Below the pieces are notes generated by a model. The model was given only the letters and a program-made list of their open reading frames with translations. It did no database searches and was not told the origin of the DNA. Below are positions 36,581 through 45,986 of a stretch of DNA of 64,000 nucleotides, one piece after another (the stretch's first letter is position 1; the number at the start of each line of letters is the position of its first letter). Made by a program: the position numbers and the translations under genes. The DNA is from Williamsia maris (GTDB lineage Bacteria; Actinomycetota; Actinomycetes; Mycobacteriales; Mycobacteriaceae): the NCBI RefSeq assembly GCF_024171815.1, contig NZ_JAMTCJ010000003.1:1-64000 (forward strand), given 5' to 3'.

Positions 36581-38068
36581 TCAGGCGTTGCCGGACAGCT
36601 TCTCGCGCAGTGCGGCGAGCTGCTCATCGCTGGCCAGCGATCCACCACGCGGTGCGGAGGCCGCACCGTCAGCGGCAGGCGCCGAACCGGACTCACTCGA
36701 CGAGGACGACGACTCCGAGGAGTAGTCGGTCGGTGCGTTTGCGGCCTCGACCGCGGCAGCAGCGAACTTCTCGATCTGAGCGGTGTGCATCTTGTGGCGA
36801 CGCTCGGCCTCGGCGTACCGCGACTCCCACGCCTCCCGCTGCTTCTCGAATCCTTCGAGCCATTCGTTGGTCTCGGAGTCGAAGCCCTCGGGGAAGATGT
36901 AGTTGCCCGCCTCGTCGTAGCTGTCGGCCATGCCGTACTTCGACGGATCGAACTCCTCGGTGTAGTCCTCGTTGGCCTGCTTGAGGCTCAGCGAGATACG
37001 ACGACGCTCGAGGTCGATGTCGATGACCTTGACCATCGCGTCGTCGTTGACCGCGACGACCTGATCCGGCACCTCGACGTGGCGCTCGGCCAGCTCCGAG
37101 ATGTGCACGAGGCCCTCGATCCCCTCTTCGACGCGAACGAACGCACCGAAGGGAACCAGCTTGGTGACCTTGCCCGGGACGATCTGGCCGATCGCGTGGG
37201 TACGGGCGAACTGACGCCACGGATCTTCCTGGGTCGCCTTGAGCGACAGCGAGACCCGCTCGCGATCGAGATCGACGTCGAGCACCTCGACGGTGACCTC
37301 GTCACCGACGGCCACGACCTCGGACGGATGGTCGATGTGCTTCCAGGAGAGCTCGGAGACGTGCACCAGACCGTCGACGCCGCCGAGATCGACGAACGCA
37401 CCGAAGTTGACGATCGAGGACACGACGCCCTTGCGGACCTGGCCCTTCTGCAGCTGGTGCAGGAACTCGCTGCGGACCTCGGACTGGGTCTGCTCGAGCC
37501 ATGCGCGACGCGACAGGACCACGTTGTTGCGGTTCTTGTCGAGCTCGATGATCTTGGCCTCGATCTCCTTGCCGATGTACGGCTGCAGATCGCGGACGCG
37601 ACGCATCTCCACCAGCGATGCCGGGAGGAAGCCACGCAGGCCGATGTCGAGGATGAGGCCGCCCTTGACGACCTCGATGACGGTGCCCTTGACGGCCTCG
37701 TCCTTCTCCTTGAGCTCCTCGATCGTTCCCCAGGCACGCTCGTACTGCGCGCGCTTCTTGGAGAGGATCAGCCGACCTTCTTTGTCCTCCTTGGTGAGGA
37801 CCAGTGCTTCCACCACGTCGCCGACGTTGACGACCTCGTTGGGGTCGACGTCGTGCTTGATGGACAGCTCACGCGAGGGGATGACACCCTCGGTCTTGTA
37901 ACCGATATCGAGCAGGACCTCGTCGCGGTCGACCTTGACGATGGTGCCCTCGACGATGTCGCCATCGTTGAAGTACTTGATCGTTGCGTCGATTGCGGCG
38001 AGGAAGTCCTCGGCAGTGCCGATGTCGTTGACGGCGACTTGCGGCGAGGTAATGGTCGTGGACGGCAT
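36581..38068 (-). CDS. rpsA: 30S ribosomal protein S1
   Basis: 495-residue S1, which helps bring mRNA to the 30S subunit. Four S1 OB-fold domains are visible, e.g. GDIVEGTIVKVDRDEVLLDIGYKTEG, KGTVIEVVKGGLILDIGLRGFLP, VRKGVVSSIVNFGAFVDLGGVDGLVH and VPGKVTKLVPFGAFVRVEEGIEGLVH. A poorly structured acidic/serine tail ends in SDEQLAALREKLSGNA, as in mycobacterial S1. ATG at 38068 with CCGGAG upstream; a long in-frame extension was rejected. Single-gene transcript ending at the strong terminator. Confidence 0.97.
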   Translation of the reverse strand: MPSTTITSPQVAVNDIGTAEDFLAAIDATIKYFNDGDIVEGTIVKVDRDEVLLDIGYKTEGVIPSRELSIKHDVDPNEVVNVGDVVEALVLTKEDKEGRLILSKKRAQYERAWGTIEELKEKDEAVKGTVIEVVKGGLILDIGLRGFLPASLVEMRRVRDLQPYIGKEIEAKIIELDKNRNNVVLSRRAWLEQTQSEVRSEFLHQLQKGQVRKGVVSSIVNFGAFVDLGGVDGLVHVSELSWKHIDHPSEVVAVGDEVTVEVLDVDLDRERVSLSLKATQEDPWRQFARTHAIGQIVPGKVTKLVPFGAFVRVEEGIEGLVHISELAERHVEVPDQVVAVNDDAMVKVIDIDLERRRISLSLKQANEDYTEEFDPSKYGMADSYDEAGNYIFPEGFDSETNEWLEGFEKQREAWESRYAEAERRHKMHTAQIEKFAAAAVEAANAPTDYSSESSSSSSESGSAPAADGAASAPRGGSLASDEQLAALREKLSGNA

Positions 38069-38252
38069 ATGTTGGGTTGCTCCGGACAGTGTTCTAGTAG
38101 GTTCGATTCGAGCGGGTTGGTGTCCATGTGGACATGACTTCCCCACGCGAGCACGGGCACGCGCGTGTGTCAGGTTACGCCAGCCCCGGTGTCCTGGGCA
38201 AATGTGTCGAGGTCGGCACGCTTCCCGCCCGTTCGACCCCCAGGAGACCCCG

Positions 38253-39062
38253 TTGCCACGCCCCACCATGCGGTTACGCCCGGATTCCGCGGTCAGCGAG
38301 GCCGCCAATCGCAGCTGGTGGGACTCCGACGCCGGCGACTACCACGACGAGCACGCCGCGTTCCTCGGCGTCGACACCGCCTCCGGCGAGTTCGTCTGGT
38401 GTCCGGAGGGGCTGCACGAGGGCGACGTCGGCCTGCTGGGCGACGTCGCCGACCGGGACGTCCTCGAGATCGGCTGCGGCTCGGCGCCGTGTGCGCGCTG
38501 GTTGCGCAGCCGGGGCGCCCGATCGGTGGGACTCGACGTCTCCGCCGGGATGCTTGCGCGCGGTCGCGTCGCCGGACGGGACGACGCCTCCCCCGTCCCG
38601 CTGGTGCAGGCGGGCGCCGAACACCTGCCCTTCGCCGACGCCTCGTTCGACATCGCGTGTTCGGCGTTCGGCGCGGTCCCCTTCGTCGCCGACTCGGCCG
38701 GGGTGATGGCCGAGGTGGCGCGGGTGTTGCGCCCGGGAGGTCGCTGGGTGTTCGCCGTGAACCACCCGATGCGGTGGATCTTCCCCGACGATCCCGGTCC
38801 GGCGGGCCTCACCGTCGCCATCCCCTACTTCGACCGCTCCCCCTACGTAGAGGTCGGCGACGACGGCACCGTCACCTACGTCGAACACCACCGCACGATC
38901 GGCGACCGGGTGCGTGAGATCCGTGCCGCCGGTCTCGTCCTCGACGACCTCGTCGAACCGGAATGGCCCGAACATCTCGACCGCGAGTGGGGACAGTGGA
39001 GCCCGCTCCGCGGTCAGTACTTCCCCGGCACCGCGATCTTCTGCTGCCGCAAACCCACCTGA
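38253..39062 (+). CDS. Class I SAM-dependent methyltransferase
   Basis: 269-residue methyltransferase with motif I LEIGCGSAPCARWL at 71-84, SVGLDVSAGML, FDIACSAFGAVPFV and the post-II VLRPGGRWVFAVNHP. The substrate cannot be read from sequence. I chose a TTG start at 38253 because AGGAG is suitably placed six bases before it; an in-frame ATG at 38268 lies too far from that site. Divergent from rpsA, then followed by the 2H phosphoesterase gene, as often seen between rpsA and polA in Mycobacteriales. Confidence 0.85.
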   Translation: MPRPTMRLRPDSAVSEAANRSWWDSDAGDYHDEHAAFLGVDTASGEFVWCPEGLHEGDVGLLGDVADRDVLEIGCGSAPCARWLRSRGARSVGLDVSAGMLARGRVAGRDDASPVPLVQAGAEHLPFADASFDIACSAFGAVPFVADSAGVMAEVARVLRPGGRWVFAVNHPMRWIFPDDPGPAGLTVAIPYFDRSPYVEVGDDGTVTYVEHHRTIGDRVREIRAAGLVLDDLVEPEWPEHLDREWGQWSPLRGQYFPGTAIFCCRKPT

Positions 39063-39114
39063 GACGTCAGCCGGTCGGGGTCATGCGCGGTCACCGTCCG
39101 GGGACAATGAACCC

Positions 39115-39657
39115 ATGGCGCATTCGATCGAACTGCTGGTGGACCCCGACACCGACGCCGCGGTGCGTCGGATGTGGACGGCACTGATGGACAGCGGGCT
39201 ACCCAGCCAGGGCAACCACCGATCGAGTTCCAACCGTCCCCACATCACCCTCGTCGCCGCCGAGGGGATCGACGCGGCGGTCGACGACGTCGCCCGGACC
39301 CTCGGATCCCGCTTGCCCCTGCGCGTCGACATCGGGGCGACCGTGGTGTTCCGGGGCGGGCGGTCGACGGTGGCCCGACTCGTGGTCGCGAGTCGGGACC
39401 TGCTCGTACTGCACCGCGAGGTGTACGAGATCGCCGGCCCGTTCGTCCGCGGCGAGGTGTTCGCGCACTGCGAGCCGGACCGGTGGACACCGCACCTGAC
39501 GGTGGCTCGACGGGTGACCGACGACCAGCTCGGGCGCGCCATCGCGGTCGCCGACGACTCGGCGCACGGGGAGTCGTTGACCGCCACCATCATCGGGATG
39601 CGCCGGTGGGACAGCGACGCCCGTGCCGACGTCGATCTCATCTCCGTGTCGGAGTGA
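39115..39657 (+). CDS. 2H phosphoesterase (2'-5' RNA ligase family) protein
   Basis: 180-residue protein with the paired H-x-T motifs of the 2H superfamily: RPHITL (His43, Thr45) and TPHLTV (His127, Thr129). Such enzymes open 2',3'-cyclic or 1'',2''-cyclic phosphates; the substrate is unknown here. It starts 53 bases after the methyltransferase gene and is convergent with polA, whose stop is 30 bases away. Confidence 0.82.
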   Translation: MAHSIELLVDPDTDAAVRRMWTALMDSGLPSQGNHRSSSNRPHITLVAAEGIDAAVDDVARTLGSRLPLRVDIGATVVFRGGRSTVARLVVASRDLLVLHREVYEIAGPFVRGEVFAHCEPDRWTPHLTVARRVTDDQLGRAIAVADDSAHGESLTATIIGMRRWDSDARADVDLISVSE

Positions 39658-39687
39658 GCGCTCCGCCCGCGGGTGAGCCAGGCGCGA

Positions 39688-42438
39688 TCAGTGCGCGGCC
39701 TCGTCCCAGGACAATCCGAAGCCGACCGAGACGTCCAGCGGCACCGACAACTCGATGGCCCCGCCCATCTCGGCACGTACCAGCGCGTCGAGCTGTTCGC
39801 GCTCACCGTCGGCGACCTCGAACACCAGCTCGTCGTGCACCTGCAGGAGCATCCGCGACCGCAACTGCGCCGCGGTCAGCGCACGCTGCACGTTGATCAT
39901 GGCGACCTTGATGATGTCGGCGGCGGTGCCCTGGATCGGGGCGTTGAGCGCGGCCCGTTCGGCGACCTCACGTCGTTGTCGGTTGTCGCTGTTGAGATCC
40001 GGCAGGTAGCGACGACGCCCGAACAGTGTCGAGGTGTACTCGTTACGGCGGGCCTCCTCGACCGTCTCCTGGAGATAGTCGCGGACACCACCGAAACGCG
40101 AGAAGTACGCCTCCATCTGTTCCTTGGCCTCACCGGTGCTGATCTTGAGCTGTGCCGAGAGCCCGAAAGCGCTGAGTCCGTAGGCGAGTCCGTACGACAT
40201 CGCCTTGACCCGGCGGCGCATGTCGGCGGTGACCTCGTCGATCGGCACACCGAACGCCCGAGAACCGACGAAGCTGTGGAGGTCCTCACCGGTGTTGAAC
40301 GCCTCGATCAGCCCGGCGTCCTCGGACAGGTGCGCCATGATCCGCATCTCGATCTGGCTGTAGTCGGCCGTCATGAGCGACTCGTACCGGGTCGCGTCCG
40401 GGCCCTGCCCGACCACGAACCCCTTGCGGATGTCGCGACCGGCGTCGGTGCGCACCGGGATGTTCTGCAGGTTCGGCTCGGTCGACGACAGGCGGCCGGT
40501 CGCCGCGATGGTCTGCGTGAACGTGGTGTGGATACGTCCGTCGTCGGCAACGGATTTGAGCAGTCCGTCCACGGTGACCTTGAGGCGCGTTGCGTCCCGG
40601 TGGTCGAGGAGGTGCGCGAGGAACGGGTGCTCGGTCTTGTCGAACAGGGTCTGCAGCGCATCGGCGTCGGTGGTGTAGCCGGTCTTGGTGCGCTTGGTCT
40701 TCGGCATCTCCAGCTTGTCGAAGAGCACCGTCTGCAACTGCTTGGGCGAACCGAGGTTGATCTGCTCGCCGATCGCCTCGAAGGCGAGGTCGGCGGCATT
40801 GCGGATCCGAGCGGCGAACTGCGACTCCAACTCGCCGAAATGGTCTGTGTCGACACCGATCCCGGACGCCTCGATGTCGGCGAGGACGATCTGCAGCGGC
40901 AGCTCCATCTCGGTGAGCAGCCCCAGCGAGTCGATGGTGGTCAGCTCGGCGTCGAGCGTCGCCGCCAACTCGTGGACCGCCTGGGCGTTGATCATCTGCG
41001 CCTCGGCGACCCGCTCGCCGTCCCCGCCCTCGTCGAGCAGCGACATCTGCCCGTCGTCCGGGGTGTCGTCGGCGACGAGCTCGCGTCGCAGGTACCGCAG
41101 GGCGAGGTCGTCGAGGTTGAACGACCGTTGCCCCGGGCGCACGAGGTAGGCGGCGAGCGCGGTGTCGCTGGTGATCCCGGCGATCGGCCACCCCCGACCC
41201 CGCAGGGCGTGGATGGCCCACTTCGCCTCGTGCACGGCCTTCGGGAACTGCGGATCGGCCAGCCACTCCGACAGTGCCGTCTCGTCGGCGGCGTCCATGA
41301 CCGCGGTGTCGAGATAGGCGGCCTCGCCGTCCTCCGCGGCGAAGGCGATGCCCTCGGTGTCGGAGCCGAAGACGAGACGCGGCCCGACCACCGACACCGC
41401 GCATCGACCGGTGCGGGCATGGGCGTCGAGCCAGTCGGCGACCGCGCCGGCGGCCAGGACCTGTCCGCGCACGTCGAACCCGGATTCCGCCTCCGGTTCT
41501 ACCGAGCTCAGGGTGGTGAACAGTCGGTCCCGCAGCACGCGGAACTCGAGGTCGTCGAACAGTTGGTGGATGCGGTCGCGATCCCACGGCGCGAGTTTGA
41601 GGTCGTCCGGTCCGAACGGCAGCTCCATGTCACGCACCAGTTCGGTGAGCTGACGGTTGAGCTGCACCGACGCGAGGTGCTCACGCAGACCGTCGCCGAC
41701 CTTGCCCTTGACCTTGTCGGCGTTGTGCACGAGATCGGCCAATGTGCCGTACTCCCGGATCCATTTGGCCGCGGTCTTCTCCCCCACGCCCGGGATGCCC
41801 GGGAGGTTGTCGCTCGGATCTCCGCGCAGCGCAGCGTAATCCGGGTACTGCGACGGGGTGAGGCCGTACTTCTTGTCGACCTCCTCGGGGGTGAAGCGGG
41901 TCAGCTCGGACACCCCCTTCTTCGGGTACAGGACCGTGGTGCCGTCGTCGACGAGCTGCAGCGAGTCCCGGTCGCCGGTGACCACGAGGACGCGATACCC
42001 CTGTGCGCGCGCCTGGGTGGTCAGGGTGGCGATGATGTCGTCGGCCTCGTAGCCCTCGATGGCCATCACCGGGATGCCCATCGCACCCAGGACGTCCTTC
42101 GTGAGGTCGACCTGACCGTTGAACTCGTCCGGCGACTTGCTGCGCTGCGCCTTGTACTCCGGGAACATCTCGGCGCGGAACGTCTGACGGGACACGTCGA
42201 ACGCCGCCGCGATGTGGGAGGGCTGCTCGTCCCGCAACAGGTTGATGAGCATCGACGTGAAGCCGTAGACAGCGTTGGTGGTCTGGCCCGACGCCGTCTT
42301 GAAGTTCTCCGCGGGCAACGCGAAGAACGCCCGGTAGGCCAGCGAGTGGCCGTCGAGCAGCATCAGCGTGCCGTTGCCCTTCCCGCCTTTCTTCTCGGAC
42401 GAGGCGGGGGCGGTGGTCGACGTTCCGGCAGGGCTCAC
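39688..42438 (-). CDS. polA: DNA polymerase I
   Basis: 916-residue Pol I that removes RNA primers and fills repair gaps. The N-terminal 5'-3' exonuclease (LLDGHSLAYRAFFALP, GYEADDIIATL, GDRDSLQLV, GDPSDNLPGIPGVGEKTA) is intact. The middle 3'-5' exonuclease region lacks the usual acidic residues, as in other actinobacteria. The polymerase has DYSQIEMRIMAHLSED, RRRVKAMSYGLAYGLS and VHDELVFEV. GTG start at 42438; a -10-like TAGACT (42451-42446) lies seven bases before it, suggesting a leaderless mRNA. Confidence 0.97.
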   Translation of the reverse strand: MSPAGTSTTAPASSEKKGGKGNGTLMLLDGHSLAYRAFFALPAENFKTASGQTTNAVYGFTSMLINLLRDEQPSHIAAAFDVSRQTFRAEMFPEYKAQRSKSPDEFNGQVDLTKDVLGAMGIPVMAIEGYEADDIIATLTTQARAQGYRVLVVTGDRDSLQLVDDGTTVLYPKKGVSELTRFTPEEVDKKYGLTPSQYPDYAALRGDPSDNLPGIPGVGEKTAAKWIREYGTLADLVHNADKVKGKVGDGLREHLASVQLNRQLTELVRDMELPFGPDDLKLAPWDRDRIHQLFDDLEFRVLRDRLFTTLSSVEPEAESGFDVRGQVLAAGAVADWLDAHARTGRCAVSVVGPRLVFGSDTEGIAFAAEDGEAAYLDTAVMDAADETALSEWLADPQFPKAVHEAKWAIHALRGRGWPIAGITSDTALAAYLVRPGQRSFNLDDLALRYLRRELVADDTPDDGQMSLLDEGGDGERVAEAQMINAQAVHELAATLDAELTTIDSLGLLTEMELPLQIVLADIEASGIGVDTDHFGELESQFAARIRNAADLAFEAIGEQINLGSPKQLQTVLFDKLEMPKTKRTKTGYTTDADALQTLFDKTEHPFLAHLLDHRDATRLKVTVDGLLKSVADDGRIHTTFTQTIAATGRLSSTEPNLQNIPVRTDAGRDIRKGFVVGQGPDATRYESLMTADYSQIEMRIMAHLSEDAGLIEAFNTGEDLHSFVGSRAFGVPIDEVTADMRRRVKAMSYGLAYGLSAFGLSAQLKISTGEAKEQMEAYFSRFGGVRDYLQETVEEARRNEYTSTLFGRRRYLPDLNSDNRQRREVAERAALNAPIQGTAADIIKVAMINVQRALTAAQLRSRMLLQVHDELVFEVADGEREQLDALVRAEMGGAIELSVPLDVSVGFGLSWDEAAH

Positions 42439-42451
42439 CGGACCGAGTCTA
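42439..42451 (-). promoter_or_regulatory. Candidate leaderless promoter of polA
   Basis: On the minus strand TAGACT is followed by CGGTCCG and then the GTG start codon, placing the transcription start on the first base of the coding region. No ribosome-binding site is seen. Confidence 0.5.
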
Positions 42452-42536
42452 GAGAGCCGCCCCGACAGCCGACACAGCCCACGAACATTGAACTCCCGGT
42501 AAACGGTTTCGCCCGGCCAACCCGACGATCGCGCAC

Positions 42537-42542
42537 TAGAGT
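42537..42542 (+). promoter_or_regulatory. Candidate -10 of the liv transporter operon
   Basis: TAGAGT lies 70 bases before the livH ATG. A leader of about 64 nt would contain the GGAGG ribosome-binding site at 42598-42602. The -35 is not clear. Confidence 0.35.
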
Positions 42543-42612
42543 CCCAAACCAGGGTCACGGCAGTAGCTGATCGGCCACATCCTGCGATCGAGCCACTGGA
42601 GGTAACTCGCCG

Positions 42613-43929
42613 ATGTCACGGCTTGTCCCGCGTTCGCCGACATTCGCCGTCCGATGGTTGGCCGCGGCGCTCCTGGGGGTGATCGGGGCACTCGTCCTGG
42701 GCGCCGCCCTCGGGCCGGCCGCCGCATCCGCCGCACCCGGCGACGAGGTCCGCATCTTCGGAAACCTACGCAACGGAACCGAGCGCGTCGCCGACGTGAA
42801 GGTCGTCGCCAGCAACGGCTCGGGTGCCGAGGTCGGGACGTCGACGTCGAGTGCCACCGGCGCGTGGTCGATCACCCTCGCCCCCGGCAACTACACCGTG
42901 GCGATCGACGAGTCGACCCTCCCCAAGGGCATCGAGGTGCAGGAGAAGACGCGCTCGATCCCGGTCGTGTTGACCGCGGGCACCGACCGCCCGGTCATCT
43001 TCTCGTTCGGGGCGCAACGGACGTCGACCGAGGTCTCGGCGGTGTCGAAGCTGACGCGTCTGGCCATCGACGGACTCCGGTTCGGCCTGATCATCGCGAT
43101 CACCGGTGTGGGACTGAGTCTGATCTTCGGCACCACCGGGCTGACCAACTTCGCCCACGGTGAGCTGGTGACCCTCGGAGCGGTGATCGCCTGGGCCATC
43201 AACGTGAAACTCGGCCTCAACCTGATCCTCGCGACCGTGATCGCCGTTGTCATCGGCGCCGGGATCGGAGTGCTCAACGAACTCGGCATCTGGCGGGTCC
43301 TACGCCGACGACGATCCGGGCTGGTCGCACAGCTCGTCGTGTCGATCGGCCTCTCGCTGGTCGCCCGGTATCTGATCCTGATCTTCTTCTCCGACCGCAA
43401 CCAGCCCTTCGCCGACTACCAGGTGCAGACACAGATCGGTTCGGGTCCGTTCGCGATCACGCCGGTCAACCTGTTCTGCATCATCGTCAGCCTGGTGGTG
43501 CTCATCGCCGTGGCGACGATGTTGCAGCGCACCCGGATCGGCAAGGCCATGCGCGCGGTCGCCGACAACCGCGACCTCGCGGCCTCGTCGGGTATCGACG
43601 TCGACCGGGTGATCCTGTTCGTCTGGGCGCTGGCCGGCGCGCTGGCCACCCTCGGTGGTGTCTTGTTCGCCCTCTCCGAACTGTCGGGGCGGGTCCAGTG
43701 GGAGATGGGATTCAAGCTGTTGCTGTTGATGTTCGCGGGCATCACGCTCGGCGGTCTCGGTACCGCCTACGGCGCACTGTTGGGCTGTGTGATCGTCGGA
43801 TTGCTCGTCCAGGTCTCCACCTACTGGGTGAATCCGGACCTCAAGTACGTCGGCGGGCTCGTGGTGTTGATCGTCATCCTGGCGATCCGCCCCCAGGGCA
43901 TTCTCGGATCACGCGCAAGGATCGGGTGA
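42613..43929 (+). CDS. livH: LivH-type ABC permease with extracytoplasmic beta-sandwich N-terminus
   Basis: 438 residues, longer than the ~300 of ordinary LivH. Residues 1-42 are a signal-peptide-like segment ending ASAA. Residues ~45-135 look like a carboxypeptidase-regulatory/Ig-like beta sandwich (VRIFGNLRNGTERVADVKVVASNG, TGAWSITLAPGNYTVAIDES). From ~150 the permease core follows: FGLIIAITGVGLSLIFGTTGLTNFAHGE, then TLGGLGTAYGALLGCVIVGLL and IRPQGILG. First of livH-M-G-F, for branched-chain or related amino-acid uptake; the exact substrate is unknown. Confidence 0.9.
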   Translation: MSRLVPRSPTFAVRWLAAALLGVIGALVLGAALGPAAASAAPGDEVRIFGNLRNGTERVADVKVVASNGSGAEVGTSTSSATGAWSITLAPGNYTVAIDESTLPKGIEVQEKTRSIPVVLTAGTDRPVIFSFGAQRTSTEVSAVSKLTRLAIDGLRFGLIIAITGVGLSLIFGTTGLTNFAHGELVTLGAVIAWAINVKLGLNLILATVIAVVIGAGIGVLNELGIWRVLRRRRSGLVAQLVVSIGLSLVARYLILIFFSDRNQPFADYQVQTQIGSGPFAITPVNLFCIIVSLVVLIAVATMLQRTRIGKAMRAVADNRDLAASSGIDVDRVILFVWALAGALATLGGVLFALSELSGRVQWEMGFKLLLLMFAGITLGGLGTAYGALLGCVIVGLLVQVSTYWVNPDLKYVGGLVVLIVILAIRPQGILGSRARIG

Positions 43930-43933
43930 GAAC

Positions 43934-44920
43934 GTGGATCTCATTTCTGCACTGCAGACATCGCTCGCCCAGCTCGTGGGCCCGTCGGCGATCTTCTACG
44001 CACTGTTGGCGATCGGCCTCAACCTGCACTTCGGGTACACCGGACTGCTGAACTTCGGTCAGATCGGCTTCGCACTGCTCGGCGGGTACGGCGTGGGCAT
44101 CATGGCCGTGAAATACGACCTGCCCATCTGGCTCGGGTCCATCATCGGCATCGCCGCGGCGGGATTGCTGGCGCTCGTGCTCGGTCTGCCGACCCTGCGC
44201 CTGAGAGCGGACTATCTGGCCATCGTCACGATCGCCGCGTCGGAGATCCTCCGGTTGATATTCCGATCCACCTCGACCGACAGCGTCACCGGATCGACCA
44301 ACGGCCTGTTCGGATACGCGGACGGTTTCTACTCGCTGAGCCCGTTCGACAACGGCAAGCAGTACTCGTTCGCCGGCGTGAAGTTCCAGGGAAGCGACCT
44401 GTGGTCGATGGTCGTGGGCTGGCTGCTGGTCGCGCTGCTGTGTCTGTTCGTGTTCCTGCTGGTGCGCAGCCCGTGGGGTCGTGTTCTCAAGGCGGTGCGC
44501 GAGGACGAGGACGCTGCCCGCTCGGTCGGCAAGAACGCCTACTTCTACAAGATGCAGGCACTGGTCATCGGCGGATGCATCGGTGGTCTCGCCGGCGTGT
44601 TCAACGCCCTGCAGACCCAGTCGATCAACCCCGACTTCTTCTCCACGGCCCAGACGTTCTTCGCCTACGGCGCCCTGATCCTCGGTGGCGCCGCCACCGT
44701 GTTCGGGCCGGTGCTGGGCGCAATGCTCTTCTGGTTCCTGTTGTCCATCCCCGATGTCCTGCTCCGACAGGCCACCGACGCCGGATACATCGATCTCACC
44801 CAGCAGCAGGTGGGCGCGGTCCGGTACGTGCTCCTCGGCCTGGCCATCGCCCTGATGATGGTGTTCCGGCCCCAGGGAATCCTCGGAAACAAGCGGGAGG
44901 TCCAGCTCGATGCCAAGTGA
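43934..44920 (+). CDS. livM: LivM-type branched-chain amino acid ABC permease
   Basis: 328-residue inner-membrane permease with FYALLAIGLNLHFGYTGLLNFGQIGF near the N-terminus and the EAA-like KNAYFYKMQALVIGGCIGGLAGV, then RPQGILGNKREV at the C-terminus. GTG start four bases after livH. It overlaps livG by 11 bases, so the four genes are one translational unit. Confidence 0.93.
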   Translation: MDLISALQTSLAQLVGPSAIFYALLAIGLNLHFGYTGLLNFGQIGFALLGGYGVGIMAVKYDLPIWLGSIIGIAAAGLLALVLGLPTLRLRADYLAIVTIAASEILRLIFRSTSTDSVTGSTNGLFGYADGFYSLSPFDNGKQYSFAGVKFQGSDLWSMVVGWLLVALLCLFVFLLVRSPWGRVLKAVREDEDAARSVGKNAYFYKMQALVIGGCIGGLAGVFNALQTQSINPDFFSTAQTFFAYGALILGGAATVFGPVLGAMLFWFLLSIPDVLLRQATDAGYIDLTQQQVGAVRYVLLGLAIALMMVFRPQGILGNKREVQLDAK

Positions 44921-45986
44921 CTCCGACACCGCCGAGCACATCCCGTCGGCCGCGAAGCTCAAGACGTTCAGCGCGGAGGAACGCGCCCGGATCTTCGCGG
45001 GCATCGAGGCGACCCCCGGCTCGGCGAAGCCCGATCCGATCATCACCGTCGACGGCATCACCCGCAGTTTCGGCGGTCTCACCGCGGTCGACGTCGACCA
45101 CCTCGAGATCCAGCGGGGCGCCATCACCGGTCTGATCGGACCCAACGGTGCGGGCAAGACCACGTTCTTCAACCTGATCACCGGGTTCGACAAGCCGAAC
45201 TCGGGCACCTGGTCGCTCAACGGCGAGCCGCTGGGAAAGCTGGTCCCCCACCAGGTCTCGCGACGCGGCATGGTGCGTACCTTCCAGCTCACCCGCGCGT
45301 TGGCCAAGCTGTCCGTGCTCGACAACGTCCGTCTCGGCGGTCGACACCAACGTGGCGAACACTTCCTGGCCGCGCTGGCCCCGTGGACCTGGCGCAAGCA
45401 GGAGGAGGAGATCACCGAGCAGGCCCATGCCCTGCTCCGTCGTTTCCGTCTGGAGGAGAAGGCGAACGACTACGCGGGGTCGCTGTCCGGTGGGCAGCGC
45501 AAGTTGCTCGAGATGGCCCGCGCACTCATGTGCGAACCCGAGGTCGTCATGCTCGACGAGCCCATGGCCGGTGTGAACCCCGCTCTGACGCAGAGCCTGC
45601 TCGAACACATCAAGTCGCTGCGCGAGGACGGCATGACCGTCGTCTTCGTCGAGCACGACATGGATGTCATCCGCGACATCAGCGACTGGGTCGTGGTGAT
45701 GGCGCAGGGTTCGGTCATCGCCGAGTCGTTGCCCGATCGCCTCGGCGACAACGAGGCCGTCGTCGACGCCTACCTCGGTGGCCACCACGACCAGGCCCTG
45801 GAGTTCGACTCCGACGGCAACCCGGTGGGCGAGACCGCAGTTCTGGCCCACGAGGTCGACGAGGCCATCGAGGAGACACTGCAGGCCGGCGGCGACCTGT
45901 CCGATCCACCGCCCAGCGGAGCCGCTCCCGGTCCGGTCCCCGGCCGCCACGCTTCCGACACCGCCCCCGGAGAGGATCCCCGGTGA
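44910..45986 (+). CDS. livG: LivG-type ABC transporter ATPase with extra tails
   Basis: 358 residues, about 100 more than a typical LivG. Walker A GPNGAGKTT, the Q-loop region TRSFQL-like VRTFQLTRALA, signature LSGGQRKLLEMARALM, Walker B VVMLDEPMAGV and switch EHDMD are intact. The extra length is a ~40-residue N-terminal extension and a ~75-residue acidic/proline C-terminal tail (after AYLGGHH). Powers LivHM. Stop overlaps livF as GTGA. Confidence 0.93.
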   Translation: MPSDSDTAEHIPSAAKLKTFSAEERARIFAGIEATPGSAKPDPIITVDGITRSFGGLTAVDVDHLEIQRGAITGLIGPNGAGKTTFFNLITGFDKPNSGTWSLNGEPLGKLVPHQVSRRGMVRTFQLTRALAKLSVLDNVRLGGRHQRGEHFLAALAPWTWRKQEEEITEQAHALLRRFRLEEKANDYAGSLSGGQRKLLEMARALMCEPEVVMLDEPMAGVNPALTQSLLEHIKSLREDGMTVVFVEHDMDVIRDISDWVVVMAQGSVIAESLPDRLGDNEAVVDAYLGGHHDQALEFDSDGNPVGETAVLAHEVDEAIEETLQAGGDLSDPPPSGAAPGPVPGRHASDTAPGEDPR

